Shown here piece after piece: positions 22,704 to 35,300 of a stretch of 64,000 nucleotides of DNA. The stretch is from assembly GCA_002077065.1 (NCBI GenBank), contig NAJO01000023.1, positions 62,001 through 126,000 on the forward strand, in the 5' to 3' direction. How positions within the stretch are numbered: position 1 is the stretch's first letter; every line of letters starts with the position of its first letter. The stretch is from Cryoendolithus antarcticus. Taxonomy: Eukaryota > Ascomycota > Dothideomycetes > Cladosporiales > Cladosporiaceae. The notes below the pieces were generated by a model, which saw only the letters and a list, made by a program, of their open reading frames with translations, was not told where the DNA came from and ran no database searches. A program made the translations under genes and the position numbers.

Positions 22704-24966
22704 TCATATCACCGGTAAGAACTGTAGAATCATCAGCATTGTCCTCGCCAACTCAAAGTCAACGCAGTACTCACATTAATGACAATCAACATCGGGATAT
22801 TGAACACATCCCTTTTTACAGTCCAGCACATCCCACACTCCACCCTCCCATCGCCCTCACCAAGACTGTTCATCCCGTCTCTGCCCCGTAGGATACCCTC
22901 CCGCTTCACCCCGTCACCCACCGAACCCCTCTTCCCTCGTTTATCATCCTCGCCACCTTCATCGACACCCCAGCCCGGGTCGCGTTTAGTCTTGTACTTC
23001 AGTAACGCGCATTCCCGGCCGATGATTTCGGATCCCGAGGCGCCGAAGGCGAGGTCGGCAAAGTCTTCGTAGAACTGTACGACGCTGTCCTCGTCCATTA
23101 GCTCGGCCAGGAAGACAGGTTGAGGCCGACCCGGATCGATCTCCACATTGCCCAAGCGAGGTGTGGCAGCGCCGCGAGTGCTGGCGCCAGTATGAGTGCC
23201 CGAGGTGTTACTGTTGGCTCCAATGTTGACATTCAGATTCGGTTCCTTGCCAAGCAGGACGTCGCGACGCCAGCCAGTGACAAGTGAGAATTCCTTGTTG
23301 ACCGCTGCGATCTCGCCGGTACGTCGACAGATGATAGTAGGCGTGCCATAGTGGTTCATGAAGTCGTCATATTCATACAGTGTACGTTGAAGGGACTTCT
23401 CCATGAAGATCAGATCGTCGTTGTTGAGACTTTTGTTACAGGCGATGAAGGAGGGTCGGATTGAGGCGAGTGCCTTGGCAATGCGAAGCGTCTTGTTGGT
23501 CGAGAAACGCTTTTTGAGGAAGTCGGTCAGGGCGTGGAAGCCTTGAGTGTAGGTGTACGGTGCTGTGACAGAGTTGTAGATCTCTGAGGTGTCCCGGCGT
23601 ACTCTCCGCTGATTTGCCGGCTCGCTGTATTGCGGTACTTGCTTCCGTTGATGCTGTTGCTGTGATGCATGGGAGACGCTCTGTCGTAGCAAGTCCGGGT
23701 GTTGCTGCTGACTGTGATCCAGCTGAGCAAATCTATTCTCTGGCGACACTGTCGATGATGACTGGTACCCAGCATTGTAGTCATAGTTCTGCGAGAGCGG
23801 ACTGAGACCGAGGTGTGAGCCTTCGCCGATAGCAAAGGCGTCCATGCCATTGTTCTGCGTCGCCCACGCAATGCCAGCGTCCGACATGCGCGAGCCGGTA
23901 CTTTGTACTGTTTGCCAATTATTGGGGTACTGATTGAAGTCGAAGTTATTGCTCGAGCCGAAGCTGTCGTATGAGAGGCTGCCAGGTCGGTTGCCAGCAT
24001 TATTTAGGTTGTCTATATCCGGCGTGCCGACAGCACCAGACGACATGTGCCCGAGCATACCGAACTCCATGGCGCCGTAGTGATTGCCAAAGTTGAAGCT
24101 GGACAGGTCGAGGCCGAAGAGTGACGAGTTATTTGGATCCAGAAAGGCAGTGTCGAATGATTGATTCCGACCAGCGTCGATGCTGGCTTGATGGTCGACG
24201 TTGACCGACATGTCTTGCACGGGCGTGACCTGTTGACTCGAAGTTGATGGATAGCGTTGAGTTGTCTCGACTGGTTGTGGTGCTGCGTAAGATCCGAGGA
24301 CTGTATCGTTGCTGGTCATCATGGGTGGACCCATTGGAGTCTGTTGGTACTGCACATAGTCCGTTGCTGTTGACTGTGGCATGTACTGAGTCGGACTGAT
24401 AGCAGGAGCATTGGATACCATGGGATGTGCTCCGGGACCAGTGGGCAGACCTTGAGCATTGCCCATCTGGTAATTACTTGGGAAGCCAGCAACGAGAGCT
24501 TCAGGTGGTGCATCGTGAAGGTACTTTGCCTTCTTCCTTACGCCATCGTGGCATTGGTCTTGCAATCCACGCTTGACACATCGAAGACAAGGTCGCTCGT
24601 CACCTAAATATTATCAGTCCGCATTCATTCTCAAGCTTCAAGCCACCACATACCGCAAGTCAAATGCGCCCTCTGACAGGCAAAGCAAGCCCTCCTCGCC
24701 TTCTTTCGCCTCGGGCGTGAGGGATCCTTTGCACTCTTCGACTTGCTGCCATCCCCATTACTACCTCCACCAGCACTCTTCTCATCACTAGAGGCACGCT
24801 CAACTTTCTCCTCAGCCATGATCCCAGTAGAGTCGTCAATATCTACCGCATACCCAGTCTCGGGGTCAGGAGATGGCGAAACATCCTCGGCGTCGTCAGC
24901 CTCCATATGAGCACTCTCCTGAGGGTAGTGCAGGCCCGCACCACCCCGATGATGATCCTCCTGCAT
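22704..24966 (-). CDS. ERT1: Gluconeogenesis regulator, Zn2Cys6 plus PAS (ERT1/AcuK family), 719 aa
   Basis: Three exons: 24966-24654, 24603-22775 and an 18-nt last exon 22721-22704. The first intron interrupts the zinc cluster; the last (53 nt, GTGAGT...CTACAG) replaces a read-through tail with FLPVI-stop, matching the conserved family ending. An acidic N-terminus precedes a Zn2Cys6 domain at about 90-125 ([15 protein letters not shown], then [12 protein letters not shown] and CHDG, followed by [11 protein letters not shown]), diagnostic of ERT1/AcuK. A Gln/Asn-rich middle precedes a PAS fold (about 470-640) with [17 protein letters not shown] and the terminal [12 protein letters not shown] strand. 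AcuK/ERT1 activates PEP carboxykinase and fructose-1,6-bisphosphatase genes for growth on non-fermentable carbon. Confidence 0.92.
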
Positions 24967-27287
24967 GACCCGTATGCTCTCCTACGTCCCCACAGCGCGT
25001 TCTACTTGCAGCGAAGCAGCGCAGAGCGGACCGGTGCACAGGGCCACGGGACTGACGCTCAAGTAGCTACCCGCTCGTCTGACTCTGGAATAGAAGCAGA
25101 CGAACCAAGCGTAAGGAACGTGTAGCCTGTGTGCGCAATCGGCCGTGCCGTGCCGCTGGGTCCTCGCGACCTGACTGCGTGTGTGGCGCCAACAGGTACG
25201 CGTGGAGATTTTACACCCTGTCTGCTGTACTACACGCGTACGTACGCCCAAGGCCAAACCTATAGCAGTTTGTGCAGCGCCGTATGCTCGCGCCAATGGC
25301 TGAACAATTGGCTCAGACTTCAAGTGTACACACTGCTCAGCCTAGCCGTACTCGAAGCAGTGCAATAGCTCGCTGCTGGGCGGATGTGAGCGCAACGGGG
25401 TGATTGGCGTGCAAGAGCTTCGCATTGGGGGATGTGGAGAGACCAGCAGGAGTATTGGCGTTGTGCGACTGTCGGTACCGATCATGGCGCACAGCAGGCC
25501 ATGCTGCTGGGAGGGACAGTGAGAGGCTTGGCGGGGAAAGCACGACCAACGCCGCTGACCTGTGGCTTCCTGTCCAACACACCTCAGGTCTCGTGGAGAG
25601 GCTGCACTGGCACGAGGCTCGTGGACACAAGGATCGCCGTGCGCTGCCCTGCTCTGCCGTGCCACGTTTGCGCCTCGTATTCCGCCCACCCAACAAAACT
25701 GTATGCGCAGCTTCCTCTTCCAGCCGTGCGAAGCGACTGCCTGTGCGTCTTGCACGCGCGCGCTCTTGCTTCTCACAGAGCTTCCGCCGAAGTCGAATGC
25801 AGAGCACTCTATCTCGCAGCACCTCGAACCTCAGATGTCCAGCCCAGCATCGCCAATCAGACCCGTCCCGAGCCAAACTCCAACCTCCCGCGACCCGAGC
25901 TCCACGGCCCGAACAACAAGCGTGCCACGCTGCTGGGTCTGGCCTTCAATACCTCTTACTTCATCGAACCTTGCCTTGCCCACTTCACTATAGACAGCGT
26001 CCATATCAGGCGTTCCGCAGCCTTCACCTGTCTAGCCACGTTCCCACATACAAATGTCTCACTTCCCCGCCGCCTCCTGTCACTGCCCTTCACACGAAAC
26101 AAACCCTCCGCTCAGGCAATGGGCGGGGACCTGCTTTGCGTGCTGCGAGAGATCTGACTGGACTACTCAGTCGGGACGGTGCCACAGGCTTGATCTTGCA
26201 TGCTGTGCGGCCTGACCTCGCTTCTTAGGTAACATCCGTGTACTGTACTAAATCACGTGTGATGTTCAACAGGCACCGACTCGATCGGCGGGACTCGAGC
26301 ATACTTGCCATGAGATTGGACTACTGACGGATAGCAGCGTAGAGCACTGTATCATGCAGGAGCAGTTGAGATGGTTGGGACGATGATGAAGGTAAGTATG
26401 CGTGGTAGTGGAGACATTGGAACGTGGTGTAACGCCTATTCCTGTCCACTCAGTTCCGTGGCGTGCGCGCGAGCCTGGGCAGCAGCATCAACGCCTCGAT
26501 ATAGCGACCTCAGAACCCTGGTACTGGAACTGGGTACGCTCACATTGGGAAGCATGCTGACCTTGTTGGTGATCATATTCGCCTAAGCTGTACTGATCAG
26601 CCGCATAGCCCATGGTACTGGACGACTGAGGCTCGGCGCTGTATCGAAATTCGCATCAACCTGCTCATGCCCTCCACGGGCTTAACTCCAGTCTGGCTCA
26701 CCGCTCTTTGATCGACGGCATCACTGAGATGGCACGAGTGACACGAATTATAGTACACGCGCTGCATCGAGGCAGAGCAATATACAACTTCCCACTGGGT
26801 CCGATCGACTCCTCTGCGTGACTCTGCAGGGAGAGTGATCGACGTCATGAACCTTGACAGGACCTGCAGGCCCTTGCAGTCGTCGCGCTGGCGGGTAGTC
26901 TCCCGCAATTCAATCTGCATGACCAAGTTGGCCAGCAATCTGACCAATCCCGACGGCAATATCTGCCGGTCTCTCATCCACAGCAATATACCATCACGGA
27001 GTTCTCACCGGCAGCGCGGCCTAGATTGCGGCTCGGCTCTGGATTGTCTATGTTGACCTGAGCTATCAGCATCTGTGCCAAATGCTACGTATCTCCGGCA
27101 TGAGGGACGTACCACTCGGCGTATCACACGCAATCTCGCCGTGTGCTGCAGACGGACTCGTGGACCGCACGCCCGTGAGGTCCCAGGGATTCACTGTCTG
27201 ACTCACGTCGAGGGAACACGATCATTGTGAGGTGCAGGAGACCTGCGACAAATTGTCCGTAACCATGATCATGGTTGGTCACTCCCT
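24967..27287. other. 2.3 kb without a recognisable gene
   Basis: Upstream of ERT1 and downstream of the MFS gene. At 25.3-26.2 kb several long frames are open at once on both strands, rich in Arg, Ser, Cys and His with no domain; this is what GC-rich non-coding DNA with few stops gives. The 3' end may hold UTR of the transporter. Nothing in 26.2-27.2 kb could be assigned. Confidence 0.45.
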
Positions 27288-29685
27288 TCACCCTTGAGCA
27301 AAGCGTGAGTTGCCCCGCACTTTCTTGCCATATTTGAAGAATAATAATGGGAATGGCATCATCGCGAGTGCCAGGAAGCCGAGCAACGAGCTTGCCCACT
27401 GATAGCCCAGCTGTACATAGTCAGTAAGTCGCACGATCTCATCTTTCAGGCGAGCACACATGCCTTTTCATACATCTGCGTTCCGAAAAGACTGAATGAG
27501 ATCGTCAGCGAGATCCTCCTGATTGGCAATTAGGGTGAAGAGCCCGGACTCACGGGAATGCAGCGGCGAAAGACGATCTGATTGCAGGCTTGTTAGCATT
27601 GCCCTGTTCTGCCCGATCAATCAATGCCGTGTCACATACCTGGCGAAGGAGTTCGCGGCAAGTGCGCTCGCGGCGTATAGTGGATACTGCGCTGGGCATC
27701 AGTACATGCTACATTCTCGCTCGATAGAAGACCTACGCATTCGACGAGAAAGGTGCTATACGATCTGTCAGCACCCAGATTGCCAATTCAAAACGGGAAT
27801 TGCACTCACAAGATTCCCGAAAAGCAGAAGATATTGCCAATGCCGAAGATCGTGCTGAAGAAGATCGGGACTGCTCAGGCATCCCTGGTCAGCACTGTTT
27901 GATCACCATTACATGATGCAGCTGGATCTCACCTATCCAATGGACCCTGTACGCGCACAAGATACATCATCAGCATTTACTCAAACGGGTCCTTGGACGA
28001 GATTTGCATGCGCTAGCGTACCAAGGATATGTGGTCCAGCCGAAACCTGCGTGTTGCACGAGCGTCAGCGATCATGGACACGATGCATGCTTTGACATTG
28101 AGTGGGCTCACCGAACAAGCTGATAGGCACTAACACAGCTCCCCTACATGCAGAGGTCAGTCACAGTACGGCATCGCGATCCGGCCGATATCTTACAGGA
28201 TCGTCGAGGGCAGCCTGAACTCGGGCTCCGATACGCCACCATTGTTTCGCACGAGTCGCATATCTGCGCCGATTTAGTACATTGCTACCATCCTGCAGGC
28301 GCTGTGATTCCCAACGGACAATTCTTGCGCCAGAGCGGATCGCAGGCTGTGCCTATCACCATCCCGACGAAGATGCCGAGGAAGGTTAGACCTATGGATC
28401 GTTAGCTGTTGTCATCGGTGACCACCGAGATCTGATTACCTTGCTGCCAGAGGTTGAAGTTGTGGTTGTGCGAGAAGACAAGGGCGAAAGCCTGGCGATG
28501 TCGGTCAGCGTCTCCGCGTCCTGCTCGCCTAGCCTCCGATCTACTTACGCCAAAGAATAGATACAGAACGCCTAGCAGAATAGCGCTCAGCAAGCAGAGA
28601 TTAAGACACATCTGCTCGAAGAATAGCAGCTGAAATGGGCGAACGCAGCTCCACGCAACGGTCTTTGTCACCGATCTGCTCATGACTTCGATCGGAGCCT
28701 TCCATCTCTCATCGCCAGTCTCGTTGCGGAGCTTGATGGCCTTGCGACGCAACAACACCGGACTGTACGTCTCGGGCACAAAGAACGCAATGAGCAACCA
28801 GTTGACTCCAGCCCAGATGATCAGCGTCCAGAACGACCATCGCCAATTGGCATAGTAATTGATAAAACCACCGAAGACGGGTCCGACAAGTGGCCCGACG
28901 AACGGACTAGCTGTGTACACCGTCATCGGCATGCTCAGTCTCTCTCTTGGGAACATGTCCCCAATCGTCCCCCCAGCTACACTCAAGAACGCACTCCCTG
29001 CCAGTCCGTCAAAGAACCTTGCGATCAGCATCGTCTCGATGTTTTGCGCCAACGCACAGGGTATGAGCCAGATGAGGTACATCCCAAACGCACACAGATA
29101 GATAACCCTTCGACCATAGAATTCTGATAGCGGACTCAAAAACATCGGCCCCAGTCCCAAGCCCGCAACGAAGATCGACAGTCCCAACGTCGCCACCTCC
29201 CGACTGATGTGGAAGTAAGGCGTGATCTGCAAGTACGTGCTCGTGTATAGAGCCGAAGCGCAAGTAACGCACATAGACGACATCGCGAGTATGATCACGA
29301 TGCTCCATTTGCGCAGATCTGAGCCCCAGGCTGAGCTCTTCGGGCTCATGGGGTCGTCGGGGCCTGACCATTTGACTTCGAAAGGATTGCCATTTGAGTC
29401 AGGCGAGTCACCGTTAGATGGCTCGTGGGAGGACTTCTCGTCGTCGTTGTGATTGAAGTGAGTATAGCCATCTGCACCGGCGTATGATCGTTGTGATGAG
29501 TGGCTTCGCACTGTATGTAGTCGAGGCGAGAGCGTGGCGGGTTTGCGTTGCGCTATTGATGTATGCGAGTCGTCGTTTAGCGTAGCGTGCTCGATCTCTT
29601 CTTCCTTATCGTGAAAGCCATGGTCGGCGCCTGTCTTCTCCAGATCGTTCCCGACGGGCGAGCTAGACTCCGAACTGGACGCCAT
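27288..29685 (-). CDS. MFS multidrug transporter (DHA1, Flu1/Tpo-like), 566 aa, 13 exons
   Basis: Exons: 29685-28549, 28491-28440, 28391-28320, 28263-28197, 28143-28112, 28046-28022, 27946-27933, 27870-27810, 27755-27737, 27686-27640, 27577-27554, 27491-27464, 27410-27288; phases agree throughout. After a disordered cytosolic N-terminus of about 110 residues there are 12 expected transmembrane helices. The family signature WSGPDDPMSPKS precedes helix 1, motif A is LSEFYGRRV after helix 2, and antiporter-type motif C (SPFVGPLVGPVFGG) lies in helix 5. The C-terminal half assembled from small exons gives the expected FGIGNIFCFSGI, VECYPLYAASALAANSFARS and MYEKLGYQWAS blocks. It should be a proton-driven drug/metabolite exporter in the plasma membrane. 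The start is the ATG at 29685; the intron after exon 12 uses a GC donor. Confidence 0.88.
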
Positions 29686-30593
29686 GTTCGTGCTCGTACC
29701 TGCCAAGTCCCGTGCACCGAATGGCTACAACTCAGAGTAATAGCAGCAGATCTATTCGGCGTCTTGCGACTGTACACACGATAGAAGGGAAATATGCAAC
29801 GGTCCTACCTTCCTCAGAGTCTCCACACGATATGGCATGATTGCGAGTCACAACGTTGATCTACGAGGTTAGCAAAAGGTCTCGCTCCCTCGCTCTTGCC
29901 GTTCTTCCGACATTCGAGCGAGCAACGTCACTGAACGCTTCGTAATTCCGGCAAATCTAGCTTATCCCCGATACATGTAATGGAAGTTTGACATGGCTTA
30001 TGCCTTTGACCTGCCGCTTAAATAAGCGCTCAGAGGCGTACATGCCCGCGCAATCGACTTCAGGACACCGGCCGATCCTCGCATGCGAGAGATACAGATT
30101 GATGGTGAAGCGTTCTGACTAAGCATGGGCAGTCACCTCCGCAATAGCGCCGCGATCCCCGCTGCATGAAGTAGTCAATCAGGCATGGGCTGGGAAACCT
30201 GCGCAACGGGGCTGAAGATGCTATGCTCGATGGTCATGAGCACACGGAAGCAGCAACGAATTGACAGATGGTGCAACGCTCCGTATGACCATTACCCGTG
30301 CAAAGATGTCAACGAGTAAAGGGCTTCTGCAGAATATTGGTGACCTGTACAGCTGAATGGTCCTTAGCTGTTGCTCCTACTACAAAGCAGTGCTCATAAT
30401 CCACGCCTCCTTTCCCGCGAAAACGCCTAGCCCCTTTCCAAGCCCATGCAACTGTAGACGTACGAGACAAGGCCAAGCTGCTCCAGCAGCGCACCGCCAT
30501 CACCCACAGCGAGCGCGTAGCCCGGTGTAGCCTGATCGCGACCACAATAATAGCATCCATCGTCATGCTCGCCTCAAGACCGCCCCTGCCCCC
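29686..30593. other. Intergenic, no gene seen
   Basis: Promoter of the MFS gene and 3' flank of CDK1. Only short, non-conserved frames. Confidence 0.5.
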
Positions 30594-31744
30594 TCAACGA
30601 AACCCATTCCCAGTATACGGCGCCCCTCCATTCGTCTGCGCCGAATTACGCTGCAACAACTTCCCCTCCGTGAAGTACTGACACATCACCGCCTGCTTCG
30701 CACTAATCCGTCCAGCCGGATCGTACACCAGCAGGTTCTCCAGCAGATCCAGACCATGCTCGCCCAGAATCTTCGCTCCATCCCCACTGACAATATCATC
30801 CGTATCTTTCCTCTCCCACTTCGGGAAGCTGGCCTTGAAATCCGGAAAGCTCGTAACGCCAGGCCAGTCAATTTCGCTCGGTGTGCCCAACACGCGGAAG
30901 ATCTTAAAGATCTCATCAATCTCGCTGTCGCCCGGGAACAGCGGCTTCCGCGTCGCCATCTCCGCGAATATACATCCTACACTCCACATATCCACGCCCG
31001 TGCTGTACTGCCTCCCGCCGAGCAGGATTTCTGGCGCGCGGTACCACAGCGTGACGACTTCGTGGGTGTAGGTGCGCAAGGGAACGCCGAAAGCGCGCGC
31101 GAGCCCGAAGTCGGCGAGCTTGAGGTTGCCTTCTTTGTCGATTAGGAGGTTTTGGGGTTTGAGGTCGCGGTGCAGGACGCGGTGGGAGTGACAGTAGCGG
31201 ACGCCTTCGATTAGTTGGTAGGCGAACTTTTTGACCTGGAATGTGGAAGTCAGTATGCAGTCCGTGTGTCGTCTTTGCGTCATGAAAGTGCCTCACCATC
31301 TCTGGTCCGAGACCCATGTGTCCCTGCCGTCCATCCATGATGCCCTCACCCAATGGCTTGCCGCGACCGCCCTGGCTCACTGGCAGCGCCTCCATGAACT
31401 TCTTCAGATCTAAATCGAGGTACTCGAAGACGAGGTACAGCTTGTGGCCATCTGCGTGGACGATGTTGAAGAGGCGCACGATGTTCTCATTCTGCATCTC
31501 CTTGAGGAGAGAGATCTCGCGAATGGCGGTGGAGGGCACGCCTTCGTCTTCGGCTTCGAGGCGGATCTTTTTGAGGGCCACGATGCGCTGGTCGGGGGTG
31601 GTGAGGTCGCGGGCTTTGTAGACGACGCCGTATGTGCCTGTGTGGGTATCAGTGAACTGGCCTCGCAGTAATTGGCTGCGTGGCATGATCTGCAGCATCT
31701 TGCATACCCTCGCCGATCTTCTCCATCTTCTGGTAGTTCTCCAT
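30594..31744 (-). CDS. CDC28: Cyclin-dependent kinase 1 (Cdc28/NimX), 339 aa
   Basis: Three exons: 31744-31708, 31637-31297 and 31235-30594. The tiny first exon encodes [13 protein letters not shown], and the phase-1 join gives the Gly loop with inhibitory sites T14 and Y15. Also visible are catalytic K35, the PSTAIRE cyclin-binding helix at 47-53, HRDLKPQN with catalytic D150, the DFG loop, and the activation-loop threonine near 183 ([15 protein letters not shown]). An insertion of about 25 residues ([10 protein letters not shown]...) between helices D and E, and a short Asn/Gln-rich tail, are typical of filamentous ascomycete CDK1. It drives G1/S and G2/M with cyclins. It is divergent from RAD4 across 590 bases. 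Confidence 0.96.
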
Positions 31745-32334
31745 GATCGCTGATGTGTTTGGTGTTATTGGCTTGATCGTGGTGTCCTGTCAGTTCAGTG
31801 AAGCCGTCCCGGAGTTCTGGATCGTGGGTCTGCGATTGTCGCTGTGGCAAGGTGCGCTACAAGTCAGTGAGGGTGTTCATTGACGCGCGACTTATGTAGC
31901 GAACGGCGGTGTCGTGGTTGTCGTCGTCGAAGTCGCTCGTCGTCGCTGGGTCGATCTGTGGCCTGACCGTTGCATTGAAGAAAGCTGCCGTGCCAATCAA
32001 CAAACACACACGGCGCGTGGGTGCGGGACGCGAGGGCGGACCCCGCCGCGCCGTAGGGCTGACTGCAGGTGGACGTCACTTCTGAAACACGACACTCATG
32101 CTCCTCGCTGCATTACTTGTTATGGCAAGATATCGTACGCACATTCTCTCGGATCGGAGCTGGACTCTGCTACTCCAAGCACGGTTGAAAGTTTGCTGGC
32201 GTACAGCATGTCGAAAGCGAGATGGCCAGCCTCAGCTGCGTTACAAGAAGTTTGCATGTCATCACATGACCGCGCGTGCTGAGCGCGATGTAATCTTCAC
32301 TCTCTACCATCAGGAGCTCTAATACACCGCATTC
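31745..32334. promoter_or_regulatory. Divergent intergenic region between CDK1 and RAD4
   Basis: 590 bases separate the two start codons, so both core promoters and 5' leaders lie here. No specific cell-cycle box was identified with confidence. Confidence 0.5.
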
Positions 32335-35300
32335 ATGGCTCCCAGTCGAGGCAAAGCTAGGCGAGCTCAACCTGGTGGTCCTTCGACAAGCTCCCCAGCA
32401 ACTACAAGCCGTGGCAATCGCAGACGAGGCGCACCGCCAAGTGTGTACGGCGAGCTGGCAGATGAAGTCGCCCAGACTGCTGAGCCCGAAAGACCATTGA
32501 AGCGTCGACGAATCCTGCGCGAGGTCAGCATCCCGAAGTATCGTGGCGACGATCTCGAGGTTGGTAGTGCTGGCGCCAGGAAGTCTAGTCAAGCAGGCAA
32601 GACCATTCAAACAGATGACAGAGCCCGCACTGGTCCAGACTCTTCCAGCAGTCGAGCGCCACCACTGCAGACCGTTGATGCGTCGTCAGACTCAGACGAC
32701 AGCGGTTTCGCCTTCGAAGATGTCAATCTCGCAGGCAACGCCGTCAAGCAACCTGGCTCAGATTCGGAAGACGAGAAGATCGCAGACCTGGCCATCTCGG
32801 TCGGACCGTCTTCTACTTCGAAGACCACCCCGGGCCGAAGAAAGGCAGCATCGGCACCGGAAAAGGCATTTCGATTGACCGTGCACAAGGCACATTTCCT
32901 GACGCTCCTTGGTCACTGCGTCTTTGCCAACAGCAGGTGTAATGACGTGATTGTGCAGAAGCAACTGCGAAAGCTAGTCGACAAGAAGACGAGGTCGTAT
33001 CTCAACCCCGATTCGGATTTCTCACAGTTCCAACGCAATCGTTCCTTGATGGACGGCTTGGAGATGGCTGCAAATACGTTCAGAGCTCACTTTCAGCTGA
33101 CGACTAGCGGAATGCGATCTGCGGTTTGGAAGGCTGACAGTGATGTGGAAGTGCCGCCTGGCGATACTCCAATCTCAGATGTTCATGAATTCAGGCTAGC
33201 TGCAAAGGACATGCAAGGCTCACAGGACACCGGCAACCAGCTCTTTTGTGCACTTTTACGCTCGATCGGCGTAGAGGCACGCCTTGTGTGCTCATTGCAG
33301 GTTCTGCCCTACGCCAGTGTTGCTGTAAAGCTACCAACACCGCAGAAGTACAGGAAGCCTGTAATCTTTGCCATCGCCTCCGACACTGACCCCACCATCA
33401 GCGATGCTAGTGCCAGTGATAACAACATAGGGTCATCACGCGGAATTGGCTCCATACCATCTGTCAGGCGACGACTTGGGCAAAATGGCTTGGCAGGTCC
33501 GTCCATACCCAAGCCAAGGCCGAAGGAAAGGAAGGCACCAGTGCGCAAACTTGCTTACCCAGTATACTGGGTTGAAGCTTTCGATGCTGCATATCAGAAG
33601 TGGGTAGCAGTGGATGCGGTGGTGACCGAGACTGTTGGTAAGCCCACGAAGATTGAGCCACCGATCGCCTATGCTCTCAACTCTCTGAATTATGTCATCG
33701 CTTTCGAAGCCGATGGCGTTGCGAGAGATGTCACTCGCAGGTATGCCAAAGCGTTCAACGCCAAGACACGGCGTCAGCGCGTGGAGAGTAGTGAAGGCGG
33801 GACAGCATGGCTCAAGAAGGCATTGCGGCACTTCCGTAGACGAGACGCGAAGTTGGATCGCGACCAAGTCGAAGATTCTGAGCTTGCGGCGAAGGAGGCA
33901 AGAGAAGGGCTGCCTGGCAATGTCCTGGACTTCAAAGATCACCCTTACTATGCTTTAGAGCGCCATCTCCGACGACACGAGGTGTTACATCCTCGGCGTG
34001 AGGTGGGTAAGGTGAATGCTGGGACTGCTGCGAAGCCAAGGATGGAAGCTGTCTTTCGCAGGCAGGATGTGCTGTCTTGCAAGAGCGCGGACAAGTGGTA
34101 TCGGCTGGGTCGCGAGATCAAGGTCGGTGAGCAGCCATTGAAGCACATACCTGCGCATGGTACTCGACGTCGTGGAGGCAGCGACAGTGAGCAGAGCGAT
34201 GCTGAGGGTAAGCGCACGGCACTTTACTCAGCTCAGCAGACGCAGCTCTACATCCCACCACCAGTCACTAACGGTAGAGTCCCTCGCAACGCTTTCGGTA
34301 ATCTTGACATCTATGTCCCATCCATGGTTCCAGGTGGTGGTACTCACATTCAGCACTCGCTCACCCAACAAGCGGCCAGGATCATGCAGGTCGACTATGC
34401 AGATGCAGTGACAGGCTTCAAATTTCAAGGCCGACATGGCACCGCTGTCATCGAAGGCGCCGTGGTAGCGGAAGAGTATGCCGAAGCTTTGCACGCTGTG
34501 ATCGAAGGACTGGAATACGAAGCGACAGAAGAAGAGAGCCGAGACCGCAGCATACTCGCTCTACGGATGTGGGCCAGGATGCTTAAAGGCCTTCGTATCG
34601 CGGAACGAGTCGCTTCGTACGGGCGAGGTGATGACGCAGAGGAAGTGAGGCGAGAGCTGGACGAAGTTGAGGACGAAGGAGCTGCGGGCGGCTTTGTGCT
34701 TGCAGACGGAGAGGAGACTGCTATGCCTACTGCAGGAAAGTTCTCGCTTGTTGAGCTGGCTGAGAGGCGCAAGGCGCCGAAGAATGGGAAGCAGAGGATG
34801 GAAGTGGAGTCTGAGGAGAACGAAGAGGAGTATACGCCTGTTGCTACGCGGTCTCTGAGACGGAGAAAGGCTGTTGTAAGGGATGATGAAAGTGAAGATG
34901 AGGCGGATGGGCAGGTGGAGGAGTTCGATGGCGGTGGTGGCTTCCTACCTGATGACGCCGATAAGACCATTGACGATGCTGATGTTCAGGATCTTGGGGG
35001 AGGCTTCCTCCCCGAAGGTGACAATGACGATGATGGAGGCGGTGGATTTGTGCGCGACGACGCTATTCGCGTCGGCGAGACAGCCTACAGCGAAACTGCT
35101 GGTGGAGAGTTCATGGTACAGAATGATGACAATGATGATGGCGGAGGCGGTTTCCTGGTCGACGAAGAGGACATGCAGCATTCTGAGATTGGCTCCCTCG
35201 CTGCCGCTCCGCTGCAACAGCCAAGCAATACCGACCACCGAGATTACAAGGATCCTCCGCCCTCCGATCACACCGAAGAAGAGCTCCCTGCATCACAGAT

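Noticed and set aside
25404..26228. 274-codon plus-strand open frame
   Set aside because: Overlaps other long frames on both strands, composition is Arg/Ser/Cys-rich without any domain, and no ATG context or intron pattern supports it.
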